Below the pieces are notes generated by a model that did no database searches, was not told the origin of the DNA, and saw only the letters and a program-made list of their open reading frames with translations. Positions 51,298-59,796 of a stretch of DNA of 64,000 nucleotides are shown here, one piece after another. The stretch is taken from the NCBI RefSeq assembly GCF_026248825.1, contig NZ_CP110973.1, forward strand, positions 744,001 to 808,000. Reading direction: 5' to 3'. The number at the start of each line of letters is the position of its first letter. Positions within the stretch are counted from its first letter, which is position 1. The DNA is from Larkinella insperata. Lineage in GTDB: Bacteria > Bacteroidota > Bacteroidia > Cytophagales > Spirosomataceae. Made by a program: the position numbers and the translations under genes.

Positions 51298-51311
51298 TAA
51301 TGTATACATTA
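51298..51311. promoter_or_regulatory. 14-bp palindrome upstream of the ECF sigma gene
   Basis: TAATGTATACATTA is a perfect 14-bp palindrome, 55 bp upstream of the sigma gene ATG and 206 bp from the divergent cytochrome gene. It may be an operator. The remaining 51244-51516 gap is AT-rich and shows nothing else clear. Confidence 0.3.
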
Positions 51312-51516
51312 AAATCGTACAATTCCAATAAAAAAATTTCCTTCTGGCGAAGTAATTTGTGGAAACGATGACTAAATACGGTTTGATCCACACCGGAAAC
51401 CGTTTTCCTATCTTTACTGCTTGCCAGCTATATGCGCCCGTTCAATAAGTAGTTGTATAGAGGCTTCGCTCTTTCTTACAAAACCGGACGACAAATCGTC
51501 TTTTTCCTAAACCGTC

Positions 51517-54500
51517 ATGAGATTCGTTTCGCTTCTTTTAGCCCTGTTTATTCTTTGTTCGGGCAGCGTTTTTATTCATTCACGCTACACTTCGCCGGGC
51601 GAACCACCACCGGGTGCAGCCAGTAAATTGCAAATCCGGCAGGACCTTAAAACCGGTACCCTATCGGTTTTTCGCGTTGGTGGTAAAACGCCAATTCTGG
51701 TTCAGAACGCCAGACCCGACTTCCGACCTTACATCCACCCCATCGCGGCCCCCGACGGCAAAGGGATTCTGACCGAATACAGCCCGGGCCACCACAAACA
51801 CCAGACGGGTTTGTACTGGGGCTTCACGCGCGTCAACGGCCGGGATTACTTCCACCACCCGCAGGGTGACTACTGGCGCCGGGTTTCGGCCAAAGTGATT
51901 CAGGCCAGTGGTTCGGAAGTCAAGTGGCAGACCGTCTACGACCTGCTGGACGAAAAAGGGGTTGCCGTGTTGACCGAAACCCAAAACTGGTCGATGCGCG
52001 AGAAACAGGGCAAGTTCCTGCTGGACCTGGAATGGAAAGGCAAAGCCAACACCGATGTCACAATCGGCAAATACGATTACGGCGGTTTATTCCTGCGGAT
52101 GCCCTGGCGGGAAGGCATCAAGGGCGAAGTGATCAACGCGGCCCGGCAGCGCAACGAAAAAGCCGAAGGCCAGCGCGCCATGTGGGTGGATGTTGGTATG
52201 CAGGTGGAAGGCCGGAACGACCTGGCCCACATCGCCATTTTCGATCACCCGGAAAACAAAGGGTATCCGCAAACCTGGCGCGTAGATAACCAGCTCGGCA
52301 TCGGTCCGGCCCGCGCCCGAAACGGCGACTGGAAAATTGAGAAAGGCGATACCGAAGTGATTCGCCACCAGTTGGTAGTTTACACCGGAGAGCTGAACGA
52401 TGTAAAACTGACCCAAACCTGGAGCGAGTTTACCGGCAATACTTCACTGTTCAACACGGCGACCCTCTGGGGACTGGCGCAGAAAGAGGGTCTGGAAGCC
52501 AAATTTCTGACGCCCGAAGAAGCCGTTAAAAGCATGACGCTCAAAGACGGTTATCAGGCCACCGTCTGGGCGTCGGAGCCAATGATTACCCAACCGATGG
52601 CCTTCTGCTGGGACGACCGCGGGCGGCTTTGGGTGGCCGAAAACCGGGATTACGAATCGCGCGGCTACGGGTTTTCCAAAGCCGGTAACAGCCGGATTCT
52701 GATTCTGGAAGACACCAACCACGACGGCGTGGCCGACAGCCAGAAAGTGTTTCTGGACAGCATCCCGTTCCCGGCGGCAATGGCCGTTGGCTTCGACGGT
52801 TTGTTTCTGGGTGCCCCCCCGAATCTGCTGTTTGTGCCGGATCGCAACGGCGACGACAAGGCTGACGTAAACAACATTGAAGTTCGGCTGACGGGCTGGG
52901 GCATCCGCGACCGGCACGAAACCCTGAACAGCCTGCACTGGGGACCCGACGGCTGGCTCTACGGCCTACAGGGTTTTGCAACCCCCTCGAAAGTGCGCAA
53001 GCCAGCAGGTAAAGGCAAGCTTTACAAACACAACGACCCGTTTCCCGAAGATATTCTGGAGGGCGAGGGCACGGACATTAACGGGGGCGTCTGGCGGTAT
53101 CACCCCATCAAAGACCGGTTTGAGGTGGTGGCCCACGGTTTCAGCAACCCCTGGGGTATTGATTACAACGCCAAGGGGCAGCTCGTGATGACGGCCTGCG
53201 TTATTCCGCACCTCTGGCACGTTATTCCGGGCGGTATTTACCACCGGCAGGGCGGGCAGCACTTTAATCCGTACGTTTACGAAGACATCAAAACCATCAC
53301 GGATCACAGCCACCGCTCGGCCCACGGTGGAGCGCGGGTGTACCAGTCCGATGCCTTCCCCCAATCGGAACAGGGACGGCTTTTCATGGCAAATATTCAC
53401 GAACACGCCGTACTGTCGGACATTCTGGAGCCGAAAGGGTCGGGCTACGTCGGGCGCCACGGCGACGACTTTTTGCAGGCTAACAACGCCCAGTGGGTCG
53501 GTTTCAGCATGGAAATCGGGCCGGATGGCGGCCTTTACGTGCTCGATTGGCACGATGCCGACATTTGCGGCAAGGAAGTGCTCAACGGCGAAACGGGACG
53601 GATTTTCCGCGTTATGCCCAAAAACTCACTGGCCGAAAACTGGACCGGCCGGTATTCCGACCTCAACAAGGTGACCGATGCGCAACTGGTTAATCTGCAA
53701 ACCAGCAAAAGCGACTGGCACGCCCGACGCGCCCGGATTATTCTGCAAAAACGGGCCGCCAAGGGCAAACTGGACGGACAGGCCCTCACGCAGCTCCGTC
53801 AGTTGTTTGAAACGAATCCAAATCCGGACCACCGGCTCAGAGCGATGTGGGCACTGCACATTACGGGCGGTTTTGACAGCAATGCGCTCGTGAAAGCCCT
53901 TGACGACCAGGACCCGTACGTTCGCGCCTGGGCCATTCAGTTGGTCTGTGAAGACCGGTCGGCCCCCGCATCGGCGCAGGAGAAATTCGTCCGGATGGCC
54001 CGCGAAGATCAGTCGCCCGTGGTGCGGCTCTACCTGGCGTCGGCCCTGCAACGGGTAGATGCCGAAACCGGCTGGAAACTGGCTGGCGAACTCATGCAAC
54101 ACGGCGAAGACAAAGGGGATCACAACCTGCCGAAGATGATCTGGTACGGGTTTGAACCGCTCGTTAAGCAAAACCCCGAACGGGCTCTGGCGATGGCCGC
54201 CCGTTGCGAGATTCCGATGGTAACCCGCTTCCTGGCCCGCCGAACGGTTGATGCCGATCAGATACCGGCGCTCGTCACGGCAATTGGCCGCTCCACGAAA
54301 ACGCCAACCAGCCTGCTTGAGGGAATGCGTGACGGGTTGGAAGGTCGGTCTGATCTGGTAGCACCCACCAACTGGAAAACAGTTTACGCCAAACTAAAAG
54401 CCAATCCCAAAACGGCCTCACTCGCGCAGCAGGTGGCGCAGCAATTTGGGGACACCGAAACCGCCCGGCAATCGCTGGCAACCCTGAAAAACCAAAAAGC

Positions 54501-55356
54501 GCCCCTCGACCAGCGCCTGAAAGCGTTGAAATCCATTGCGGGGCAGCAACGGCCTGAACTGCTGACCGAATTTCCGGCTCTACTAAACGAACCCCAGTTG
54601 CGAACCGAAGTCATCCGGGCCGTTGCCGGTTACGACCACGAACCCCTGGGTGAACTGCTACTGGCCCGCTACCCGAATTTTAGCCCGGCCGATAAATTAC
54701 AGGTCGTTCAAACGATGTCTTCCCGCCCGAAATACGGCTGGCAACTGACGCAGGCGCTGAAAACCAATAAAATTCAGAAGCGGGATGTGCCCACGTATGC
54801 CGCCCGGCAACTGCTCCGGGTGGTCGGCAGCGGTTTTGTTGAAGTATGGGGGCCAATCGAGCAGAACGGTATTGACGAGAAAGCCTACGGGCGGTACCAG
54901 AAACTGCTAACGGACCGGGCCCTGCTGGCGGCCAATACGACGAAAGGGCGGTTAGTGTTCCAGCGCACCTGCGGCCCCTGCCACAAAATGTACGGCGAAG
55001 GCGGTATCATCGGGCCGGATATCACGGGCTCCAACCGGGCTAATCTGGATTACCTGCTGAGCAATATTTTGAACCCGAGTGGCGAAATTCAGGACGATTA
55101 CAAAATGGTGGTGATCACGACCCGCAACGGTCGGACGTATACGGGCAATATCGCCGGGGAAAACGAGCGGCAGGTGACGCTGCGGGTGGTTGGGCAAGAC
55201 CCGGTAGTGCTGAATAAATCGGAGATTCAGTCGCGGGAAGTAACGCCGAATTCGATGATGCCCACCGGCCTGCTCGATGGGCTGACGGAAGGCGAAATCA
55301 TTGACCTAATTGCATTCCTGCGCACCACCGAGCCGGTTAAACAGGCGAAAAAATAA
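51517..55356 (+). CDS. DUF6807 - membrane-bound dehydrogenase - HEAT - cytochrome c fusion protein
   Basis: The 1279-residue exported protein has four parts. An N-terminal signal (1-21) is followed by a DUF6807/PmoA-like domain (about 40-320: HHKHQTGLYWGFTRVNGRDY). A PVC-type membrane-bound dehydrogenase propeller follows (about 350-715: VWASEPMITQPMAFCWDDRG, LHWGPDGWLYGLQG). Then comes a helical HEAT-like region (about 720-1100), and finally a heme-binding domain with CGPCH at residues 1152-1156 (TCGPCHKMYGEGGIIGPD). Similar proteins in Planctomycetes and Bacteroidota are thought to oxidise sugars or polysaccharides. The gene is divergent from the sigma locus and converges on the GH26 locus. 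Confidence 0.85.
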   Translation: MRFVSLLLALFILCSGSVFIHSRYTSPGEPPPGAASKLQIRQDLKTGTLSVFRVGGKTPILVQNARPDFRPYIHPIAAPDGKGILTEYSPGHHKHQTGLYWGFTRVNGRDYFHHPQGDYWRRVSAKVIQASGSEVKWQTVYDLLDEKGVAVLTETQNWSMREKQGKFLLDLEWKGKANTDVTIGKYDYGGLFLRMPWREGIKGEVINAARQRNEKAEGQRAMWVDVGMQVEGRNDLAHIAIFDHPENKGYPQTWRVDNQLGIGPARARNGDWKIEKGDTEVIRHQLVVYTGELNDVKLTQTWSEFTGNTSLFNTATLWGLAQKEGLEAKFLTPEEAVKSMTLKDGYQATVWASEPMITQPMAFCWDDRGRLWVAENRDYESRGYGFSKAGNSRILILEDTNHDGVADSQKVFLDSIPFPAAMAVGFDGLFLGAPPNLLFVPDRNGDDKADVNNIEVRLTGWGIRDRHETLNSLHWGPDGWLYGLQGFATPSKVRKPAGKGKLYKHNDPFPEDILEGEGTDINGGVWRYHPIKDRFEVVAHGFSNPWGIDYNAKGQLVMTACVIPHLWHVIPGGIYHRQGGQHFNPYVYEDIKTITDHSHRSAHGGARVYQSDAFPQSEQGRLFMANIHEHAVLSDILEPKGSGYVGRHGDDFLQANNAQWVGFSMEIGPDGGLYVLDWHDADICGKEVLNGETGRIFRVMPKNSLAENWTGRYSDLNKVTDAQLVNLQTSKSDWHARRARIILQKRAAKGKLDGQALTQLRQLFETNPNPDHRLRAMWALHITGGFDSNALVKALDDQDPYVRAWAIQLVCEDRSAPASAQEKFVRMAREDQSPVVRLYLASALQRVDAETGWKLAGELMQHGEDKGDHNLPKMIWYGFEPLVKQNPERALAMAARCEIPMVTRFLARRTVDADQIPALVTAIGRSTKTPTSLLEGMRDGLEGRSDLVAPTNWKTVYAKLKANPKTASLAQQVAQQFGDTETARQSLATLKNQKAPLDQRLKALKSIAGQQRPELLTEFPALLNEPQLRTEVIRAVAGYDHEPLGELLLARYPNFSPADKLQVVQTMSSRPKYGWQLTQALKTNKIQKRDVPTYAARQLLRVVGSGFVEVWGPIEQNGIDEKAYGRYQKLLTDRALLAANTTKGRLVFQRTCGPCHKMYGEGGIIGPDITGSNRANLDYLLSNILNPSGEIQDDYKMVVITTRNGRTYTGNIAGENERQVTLRVVGQDPVVLNKSEIQSREVTPNSMMPTGLLDGLTEGEIIDLIAFLRTTEPVKQAKK

Positions 55357-55362
55357 GCCGGT

Positions 55363-55397
55363 CGGCACGGTTTCAGCGATTGGCCGAAACCGTGCCG
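55363..55397. terminator. Bidirectional terminator at the convergent gene ends
   Basis: Perfect 12-bp arms CGGCACGGTTTC / GAAACCGTGCCG enclose 11 nt and overlap the last codons of the GH26 gene. On the reverse strand a T6 run follows about 10 nt later (plus-strand AAAAAA at 55348-55353). Confidence 0.7.
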
Positions 55398-56854
55398 CCG
55401 TTACCGCTCCATTGTCGCCAGTCGGGCAGTTCGTCGCGGGTAATCACGTCTTTGTCGGTATAGACGGCTTTCAGGTTCTCAACGGGTTGCTTTTTGATGT
55501 AATCTGCGCCGGTCCAGACCGAAAACCAGGACCACCAGCTACCGAAATCCCGAATTTTACCCGCATCCGGCAGGTTACCCGTCTCGGTTAAGGCCACCAT
55601 CTTTTTGCCGTTGAAAGCCGTCTGCGCGTTGCCCCAGTTGCCGCTCAGGCTGGCCGTGGGATCGGTGTAGATATCGAGCCCTACGATGTCAACGTATTGA
55701 TCGCCGGGATACCAATCGGGATGAATCGAATCTGTTCCGGCATACACCCAAATCAGGTTGTGCAGCTGGTGGTAGTTCGTCAGCCGGTCGTACAGCACCC
55801 GCCATAGCTCCTTGAACGGCTCCGCTCCCTTGGCTCCCCACCAGAACCAGCCGCCGGACGCTTCGTGCAGGGGCCGCCAGAGTACGGGCACATCGGCGGT
55901 CTGAAACTTCTTCAATTCTCCGGCGATCACGTCGATGTCGCGGAGCAGCAACTGATACCGTTCGCCCTGTTTGTCGGCCAGCACAGCGGCCAGGTCGAAG
56001 GTAGTCGCCCGGGTATAAAATCCGCTCCACCAGCGCTTATCGGGTTCTTCATCAATCAAATCCGTCGGTGCGTTCCAGTGCCACAACAGGCTGACGATGC
56101 CGCGCCCCTCCCCTTTTTTAGCCCAGGCAATGCAAGATTCGCTGGATCGAAGGGGAACAGCGCCACGCTGCATCCGGTTGGGCGAATAATCCATCAAATC
56201 AAAGGAGCCGATGGCGGGTTCTTTGCCGGTTTTCTCGAGAATGTACTCGACATCATCCTGCTGGCCGGAGATGACTTTGGTACCGTATTGATCAACCAAG
56301 TACGCAAACAAAGCGTTGGTCGATGCCGTTGCGCGGGCATCAACGAGTGTTTTGGCGGGTTTGGCAGGCGGCACCACGGTTGCGGGGCTGAGTTTCAGAT
56401 TGTCAATGTGAAAATAACCCCAGCCCCGGAGAATTGTCACGGTATTCTGCCCGTTGCGCAGACGAAACAATCCCAGTTTGGCCGGACTAAACCCGGAGCT
56501 GGTCTGCTTGAGCGTACTGCTTCCTTTTTCACCGTTCACCTGAAAATCAACGCCTTTGTCGCCCATGGGTGACGCGTAGTCAACCGTTAGCTCATACAAC
56601 CCGGCGGTGGCTCTGAAGGTCAGCGTCAGTTTGTCGGCGGCATCATCAAAACCCGACACGTAGCCGGTTCCGGAGAAACCGGCCAGGCGGGTGGCCACTT
56701 CCACACCGGATAACAGCCCGGTTTCAGCTTCAATCTGAACGGTTTTGGGGTTGGCCGGCGTCAGATCGGGTTCCGGGCTGGTGGAGGAAACGCACCCCAA
56801 CAGGGCCGTCATAAGGACTAAAAACAGCCGTTTCTGCACCTTAAAAGCTCCCAT
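55373..56854 (-). CDS. GH26 endo-beta-mannanase-like lipoprotein with N-terminal CBM
   Basis: The enzyme probably cleaves beta-1,4-mannan at the cell surface. It is about 493 residues from ATG 56854, with signal GAFKVQKRLFLVLMTALLGC (Cys21); an upstream ATG at 56881 adds nine residues. A CBM35/6-like carbohydrate-binding domain (about 35-155: QIEAETGLLSGVEV) precedes the GH26 barrel (about 175-485). In the short numbering the acid/base is Glu331 in RPLHEASGGWFWWG and the nucleophile Glu424 in LTETGN. GH26 also includes xylanases and lichenases, so mannan is inferred. It ends the SusC-SusD-IPT lipoprotein locus. Confidence 0.88.
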   Translation of the reverse strand: MGAFKVQKRLFLVLMTALLGCVSSTSPEPDLTPANPKTVQIEAETGLLSGVEVATRLAGFSGTGYVSGFDDAADKLTLTFRATAGLYELTVDYASPMGDKGVDFQVNGEKGSSTLKQTSSGFSPAKLGLFRLRNGQNTVTILRGWGYFHIDNLKLSPATVVPPAKPAKTLVDARATASTNALFAYLVDQYGTKVISGQQDDVEYILEKTGKEPAIGSFDLMDYSPNRMQRGAVPLRSSESCIAWAKKGEGRGIVSLLWHWNAPTDLIDEEPDKRWWSGFYTRATTFDLAAVLADKQGERYQLLLRDIDVIAGELKKFQTADVPVLWRPLHEASGGWFWWGAKGAEPFKELWRVLYDRLTNYHQLHNLIWVYAGTDSIHPDWYPGDQYVDIVGLDIYTDPTASLSGNWGNAQTAFNGKKMVALTETGNLPDAGKIRDFGSWWSWFSVWTGADYIKKQPVENLKAVYTDKDVITRDELPDWRQWSGNGGTVSANR

Positions 56855-56902
56855 CCGGGTGGTCCGTAAAACAAGTGCCATAGGAATGTATGGATACGAA
56901 AA

Positions 56903-56924
56903 GAGGCAAGTGTCACCCTGCCTC
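56903..56924 (-). other. Intercistronic hairpin, IPT lipoprotein to GH26
   Basis: Arms GAGGCA / TGCCTC enclose 10 nt, flanked by a second partial stem (CGAA / TTCG). It sits in the gap between the two genes on the same strand. Confidence 0.45.
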
Positions 56925-56953
56925 CTTCGCTTTACCGGTAGAATAATGAGTTT

Positions 56954-58036
56954 TTATTTAATCAGTACGATATCGTCGAAATAGAACGTCTCGTCCTGTT
57001 TATCCGGCCCTTGGATCCGGAAGCCAACTTGAGACAATTTCTTGCCAGCCGACCAGAAGTCGATGTCGGAAATTTTGAACTTGAAGTAATTCCAGACGCC
57101 GGCCTTCACGTCAATTTTGTTTTTGTCGTCGAAGTTGCCAAAACCGGCTTTGCTGGCGTCGGTGGTCAGGTACAGCGTGTAATCTGCCGAAGCTCCTTTG
57201 ATCCAGCCGGAAACGTAGGTGTAGTCCGGTGAGTACGAAATGGCCGACGCAGACCAGTTGGCAAACGCGATCAGGTGCCAGTTGCCTTTCTGGTAGGTTT
57301 TACCGACCGAAGCCGTGCCCGATTTAAACTCTTTCGTTGATACGGCACCCGCATCCCCCCAGGAGCCATCGGCAAAACCGGTTCCGTAGGCATCCGTGAA
57401 AATCTGGTAAGCTCTGTCGATGTTCACCAGTTCCTGGGTGGTGCGCAGCAAACCCGTCCCGTTGGTGATGTCCAGTGTCGCGCGGCTTGCCGTCGTTGTG
57501 GGCATTTTCACGACCAGTTTACGTTTCTCCTTGGAAACCACCGTCGCCATGTCCGACGTGCCGGTCAGTTTCACCGAAACGACATCGTCCAGGTTGTTGC
57601 CCGTAATCGTGATTTCGGAATCCTTCCGGAAGTTGTAGTTCGAAATATCGGAAACCGTCGGATACGCCAGCACCCGCAACGGCACCGATACCGACCGCCC
57701 GGCGCTGTTGGTGAACGTGATGTTCTGCACACCCCCGACGACATCTTCCGGCACCCGGAAAATCAGCGCCTGATCGGTATTCAGCGTGGGCTGGAAACCG
57801 GCGGGTACGTTGTCTTTTTCGAAAACGATGGTGCGCATATCGCCCAGGCCCGAACCCGTCAGGGTGATCACCGTTCCAGCCGCTGCGGAGTCGGGGGCAA
57901 TGGCGGCCGCCACGGGGGTACCCGCTTCGTACTGCGGACGCCCGTCGGTATCTTCTTCGCAGGAAGTCATCACAAAACCTGTTGCCAGCGTCAGGAATGA
58001 CAAGCCCACCCATTGATTGAATTTATTGAATTTCAT
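56954..58036 (-). CDS. IPT/TIG domain lipoprotein, probable surface glycan-binding protein
   Basis: The 360-residue lipoprotein (Cys26 in TGFVMTSC) has two IPT/TIG Ig-like domains (about 40-130: AAAIAPDSAAAGTVITLTGSG, and 130-215: VSDISNYNFRKDSEITITGNN). A C-terminal beta-rich domain (about 215-360: KTYQKGNWHLIAFANWSASA, YFDDIVLIK) resembles a carbohydrate-binding fold. This is the usual make-up of a surface glycan-binding protein following a SusD gene. The locus context suggests that it binds mannan. Confidence 0.86.
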   Translation of the reverse strand: MKFNKFNQWVGLSFLTLATGFVMTSCEEDTDGRPQYEAGTPVAAAIAPDSAAAGTVITLTGSGLGDMRTIVFEKDNVPAGFQPTLNTDQALIFRVPEDVVGGVQNITFTNSAGRSVSVPLRVLAYPTVSDISNYNFRKDSEITITGNNLDDVVSVKLTGTSDMATVVSKEKRKLVVKMPTTTASRATLDITNGTGLLRTTQELVNIDRAYQIFTDAYGTGFADGSWGDAGAVSTKEFKSGTASVGKTYQKGNWHLIAFANWSASAISYSPDYTYVSGWIKGASADYTLYLTTDASKAGFGNFDDKNKIDVKAGVWNYFKFKISDIDFWSAGKKLSQVGFRIQGPDKQDETFYFDDIVLIK

Positions 58037-58076
58037 TGGAATCGCTAGTTTGGAAGAGACATGAGAGGTCAGAAGT

Positions 58077-58117
58077 GAGACAAGAGAATAATGAAGGCAT
58101 CTTTCATCTCTTGTCTC
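58077..58117 (-). other. Intercistronic hairpin, SusD to IPT lipoprotein
   Basis: Perfect 11-bp arms GAGACAAGAGA / TCTCTTGTCTC (58077-58087 and 58107-58117), with further pairing possible inside. It lies 12 bp past the SusD stop. Confidence 0.6.
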
Positions 58118-58128
58118 CCAGCTTTTGC

Positions 58129-59697
58129 CTAGTTATAATACGGCACCGGATCTTTGCCCAGCTCGGGGTCCTGAACAATTTCGCCCGCCGGAATCGGCAG
58201 ATACATCTTGTCTTCGGTGAAGTTGGTGATGTACGTCGGGTTGCCGGCCGATCCCCGGTTTTGCTTCTGGATCATTTCTTTCGCTTTGGCAAAGCCCTGA
58301 CGCTGAATATCGTACCAGTAATCCCCCTCGAACGCAAACTCTACCCGGCGTTCGTGCAGAATCTGGTCCAGTGTCACCGAAGTCCGGGGCGCCAGACCGG
58401 CCCGGGCCCGAACGGCGTTCACCGCCTGCAACGCTTTCGCATCCGTGGTGGAAGCCGCACCGCCCAGGGTAGCTTCGGCGTAAATCAGCAGAATGTCGGC
58501 ATAGCGCAGCAGCACGACGTTGTTGCCCGAGTTCTGACCCAGCACCGCATCGCCCCCGAAACTCTTGCCGGGACCGGCGAAGTACTTGGCAATGTTGGCG
58601 CGTGTCGGGCTCAGGCTACCCCCTTCTTCCGTCGGTTGCAGCGTGTCGTATTTAAATCCGTTGGCCATGAACGCGTTGTACTTGGGAGCGTTCACGCGTT
58701 GCGGCTTCCATTCCGGTTTCGTCCAGCCGTGTTCCATTACCGACCACTTCCGGCGCAAATCGCCAAATTCGTATTCTTTCAGCAGGTCCAGCGACGGTAC
58801 GTACATTTCCCAGGCATCGGCTTCGGCCGTCCGCAGGGCGCTGGCTCCGCGATCCGGGTTTTTGATGTTACCGGTCCCCCAGGGGTCCTGTGCCAGTTGG
58901 TGCTGAATGGAGAATAACGATTCCGCGTTGTTGTTCATGCTCATTTTGGTGAACATGCCGTTGTAGTCATCCACGAGGGTGTATTTGCCGGAGTTGATCA
59001 CTTCCTCGGCCTTCGCTTTGGCGTTCGCGTAATCTTTGTTGTACAGATGCAGCTTCGCCATCATGCCCTTCGCCGAGTATTTTGTCAAACGGCCCGGCAC
59101 ATCTGATTCCGGCAAACCGGCTTCGGCCAGTTGCAGTTCTTCCAGGGCAAACCGCATCACGTCTTTTTGCAGGTAACGCGGAATGTTGAAGTTGCCCGAC
59201 AAAGCCGTTGCTCCCGGATCGGTGATGATCGGCGCGGCTCCCCAAGTGCGGGCGATGTAGAAATAGATCGTCCCCCGGATGAAGTGACATTCGGCAATGG
59301 CGGGATCGAGGTAGGCAGCTCCCCCACCGGCGGCTTTCTTCTCCTCAAACGTCTTGATCATCACGTTGGCGTACCCGATGATCTTGTAAAACGCCCCCCA
59401 AGTTGCCCCGATCCGTTCGGAGGCCGATGAAACCGTGAAGTTCAGGTAGTCGACATCGGTATAGGTAAACATGTTACCGGACATTACATCCCCGATGGCA
59501 TCCTGCGCCCGGCTTTCGTAGTTCCGCCAGGGCAAACCGCTATAGAGTGTACTGGTTGCGGCCCGGACTTCCTCCGCGTTGTTGTAATAGTTGCCGGTTG
59601 TAGTGCCCGACAGCGAAGGCCGCTCGATGAAATCTTCTTTGCAGGAAGACAGCATCATCGCCGAAATCGCCAGGGCATATATGGGTTTTAATTTCAT
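58129..59697 (-). CDS. SusD/RagB family nutrient-binding lipoprotein (GH26 locus)
   Basis: The 522-residue SusD homologue has lipobox ISAMMLSSC (Cys19) from ATG 59697; the longer frame starting at 59775 lacks a signal and lies in a hairpin. Typical blocks: IAECHFIRGTIYFYIARTWG in the TPR part and ILHERRVEFAFEGDYWYDIQ near the end. It pairs with the SusC protein encoded 100 bp upstream. Confidence 0.95.
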   Translation of the reverse strand: MKLKPIYALAISAMMLSSCKEDFIERPSLSGTTTGNYYNNAEEVRAATSTLYSGLPWRNYESRAQDAIGDVMSGNMFTYTDVDYLNFTVSSASERIGATWGAFYKIIGYANVMIKTFEEKKAAGGGAAYLDPAIAECHFIRGTIYFYIARTWGAAPIITDPGATALSGNFNIPRYLQKDVMRFALEELQLAEAGLPESDVPGRLTKYSAKGMMAKLHLYNKDYANAKAKAEEVINSGKYTLVDDYNGMFTKMSMNNNAESLFSIQHQLAQDPWGTGNIKNPDRGASALRTAEADAWEMYVPSLDLLKEYEFGDLRRKWSVMEHGWTKPEWKPQRVNAPKYNAFMANGFKYDTLQPTEEGGSLSPTRANIAKYFAGPGKSFGGDAVLGQNSGNNVVLLRYADILLIYAEATLGGAASTTDAKALQAVNAVRARAGLAPRTSVTLDQILHERRVEFAFEGDYWYDIQRQGFAKAKEMIQKQNRGSAGNPTYITNFTEDKMYLPIPAGEIVQDPELGKDPVPYYN

Positions 59698-59706
59698 GAC
59701 TTTTGC

Positions 59707-59793
59707 TATTGAGTGATTTAGCGAATTAGCGATTGAGGGACAAGCGTATGAGGGATAAAACTGGGCATCGCTCAACCACTAATTCGTTCAATA
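59707..59793 (-). other. Intercistronic imperfect hairpin, SusC to SusD
   Basis: TATTGA, CGAATTAG and TTGAG on the left pair with TCAATA, CTAATTCG and CTCAA on the right, with small internal loops. It occupies nearly the whole gap between the SusC stop (59797) and the SusD start (59697). Confidence 0.5.
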
Positions 59794-59796
59794 ATT

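Noticed and set aside
22408..59793. The intergenic hairpins as a CRISPR or transposon-like repeat family
   Set aside because: The stems differ in sequence, are single copies per gap, and have no regular spacers, target duplications or linked enzyme genes.
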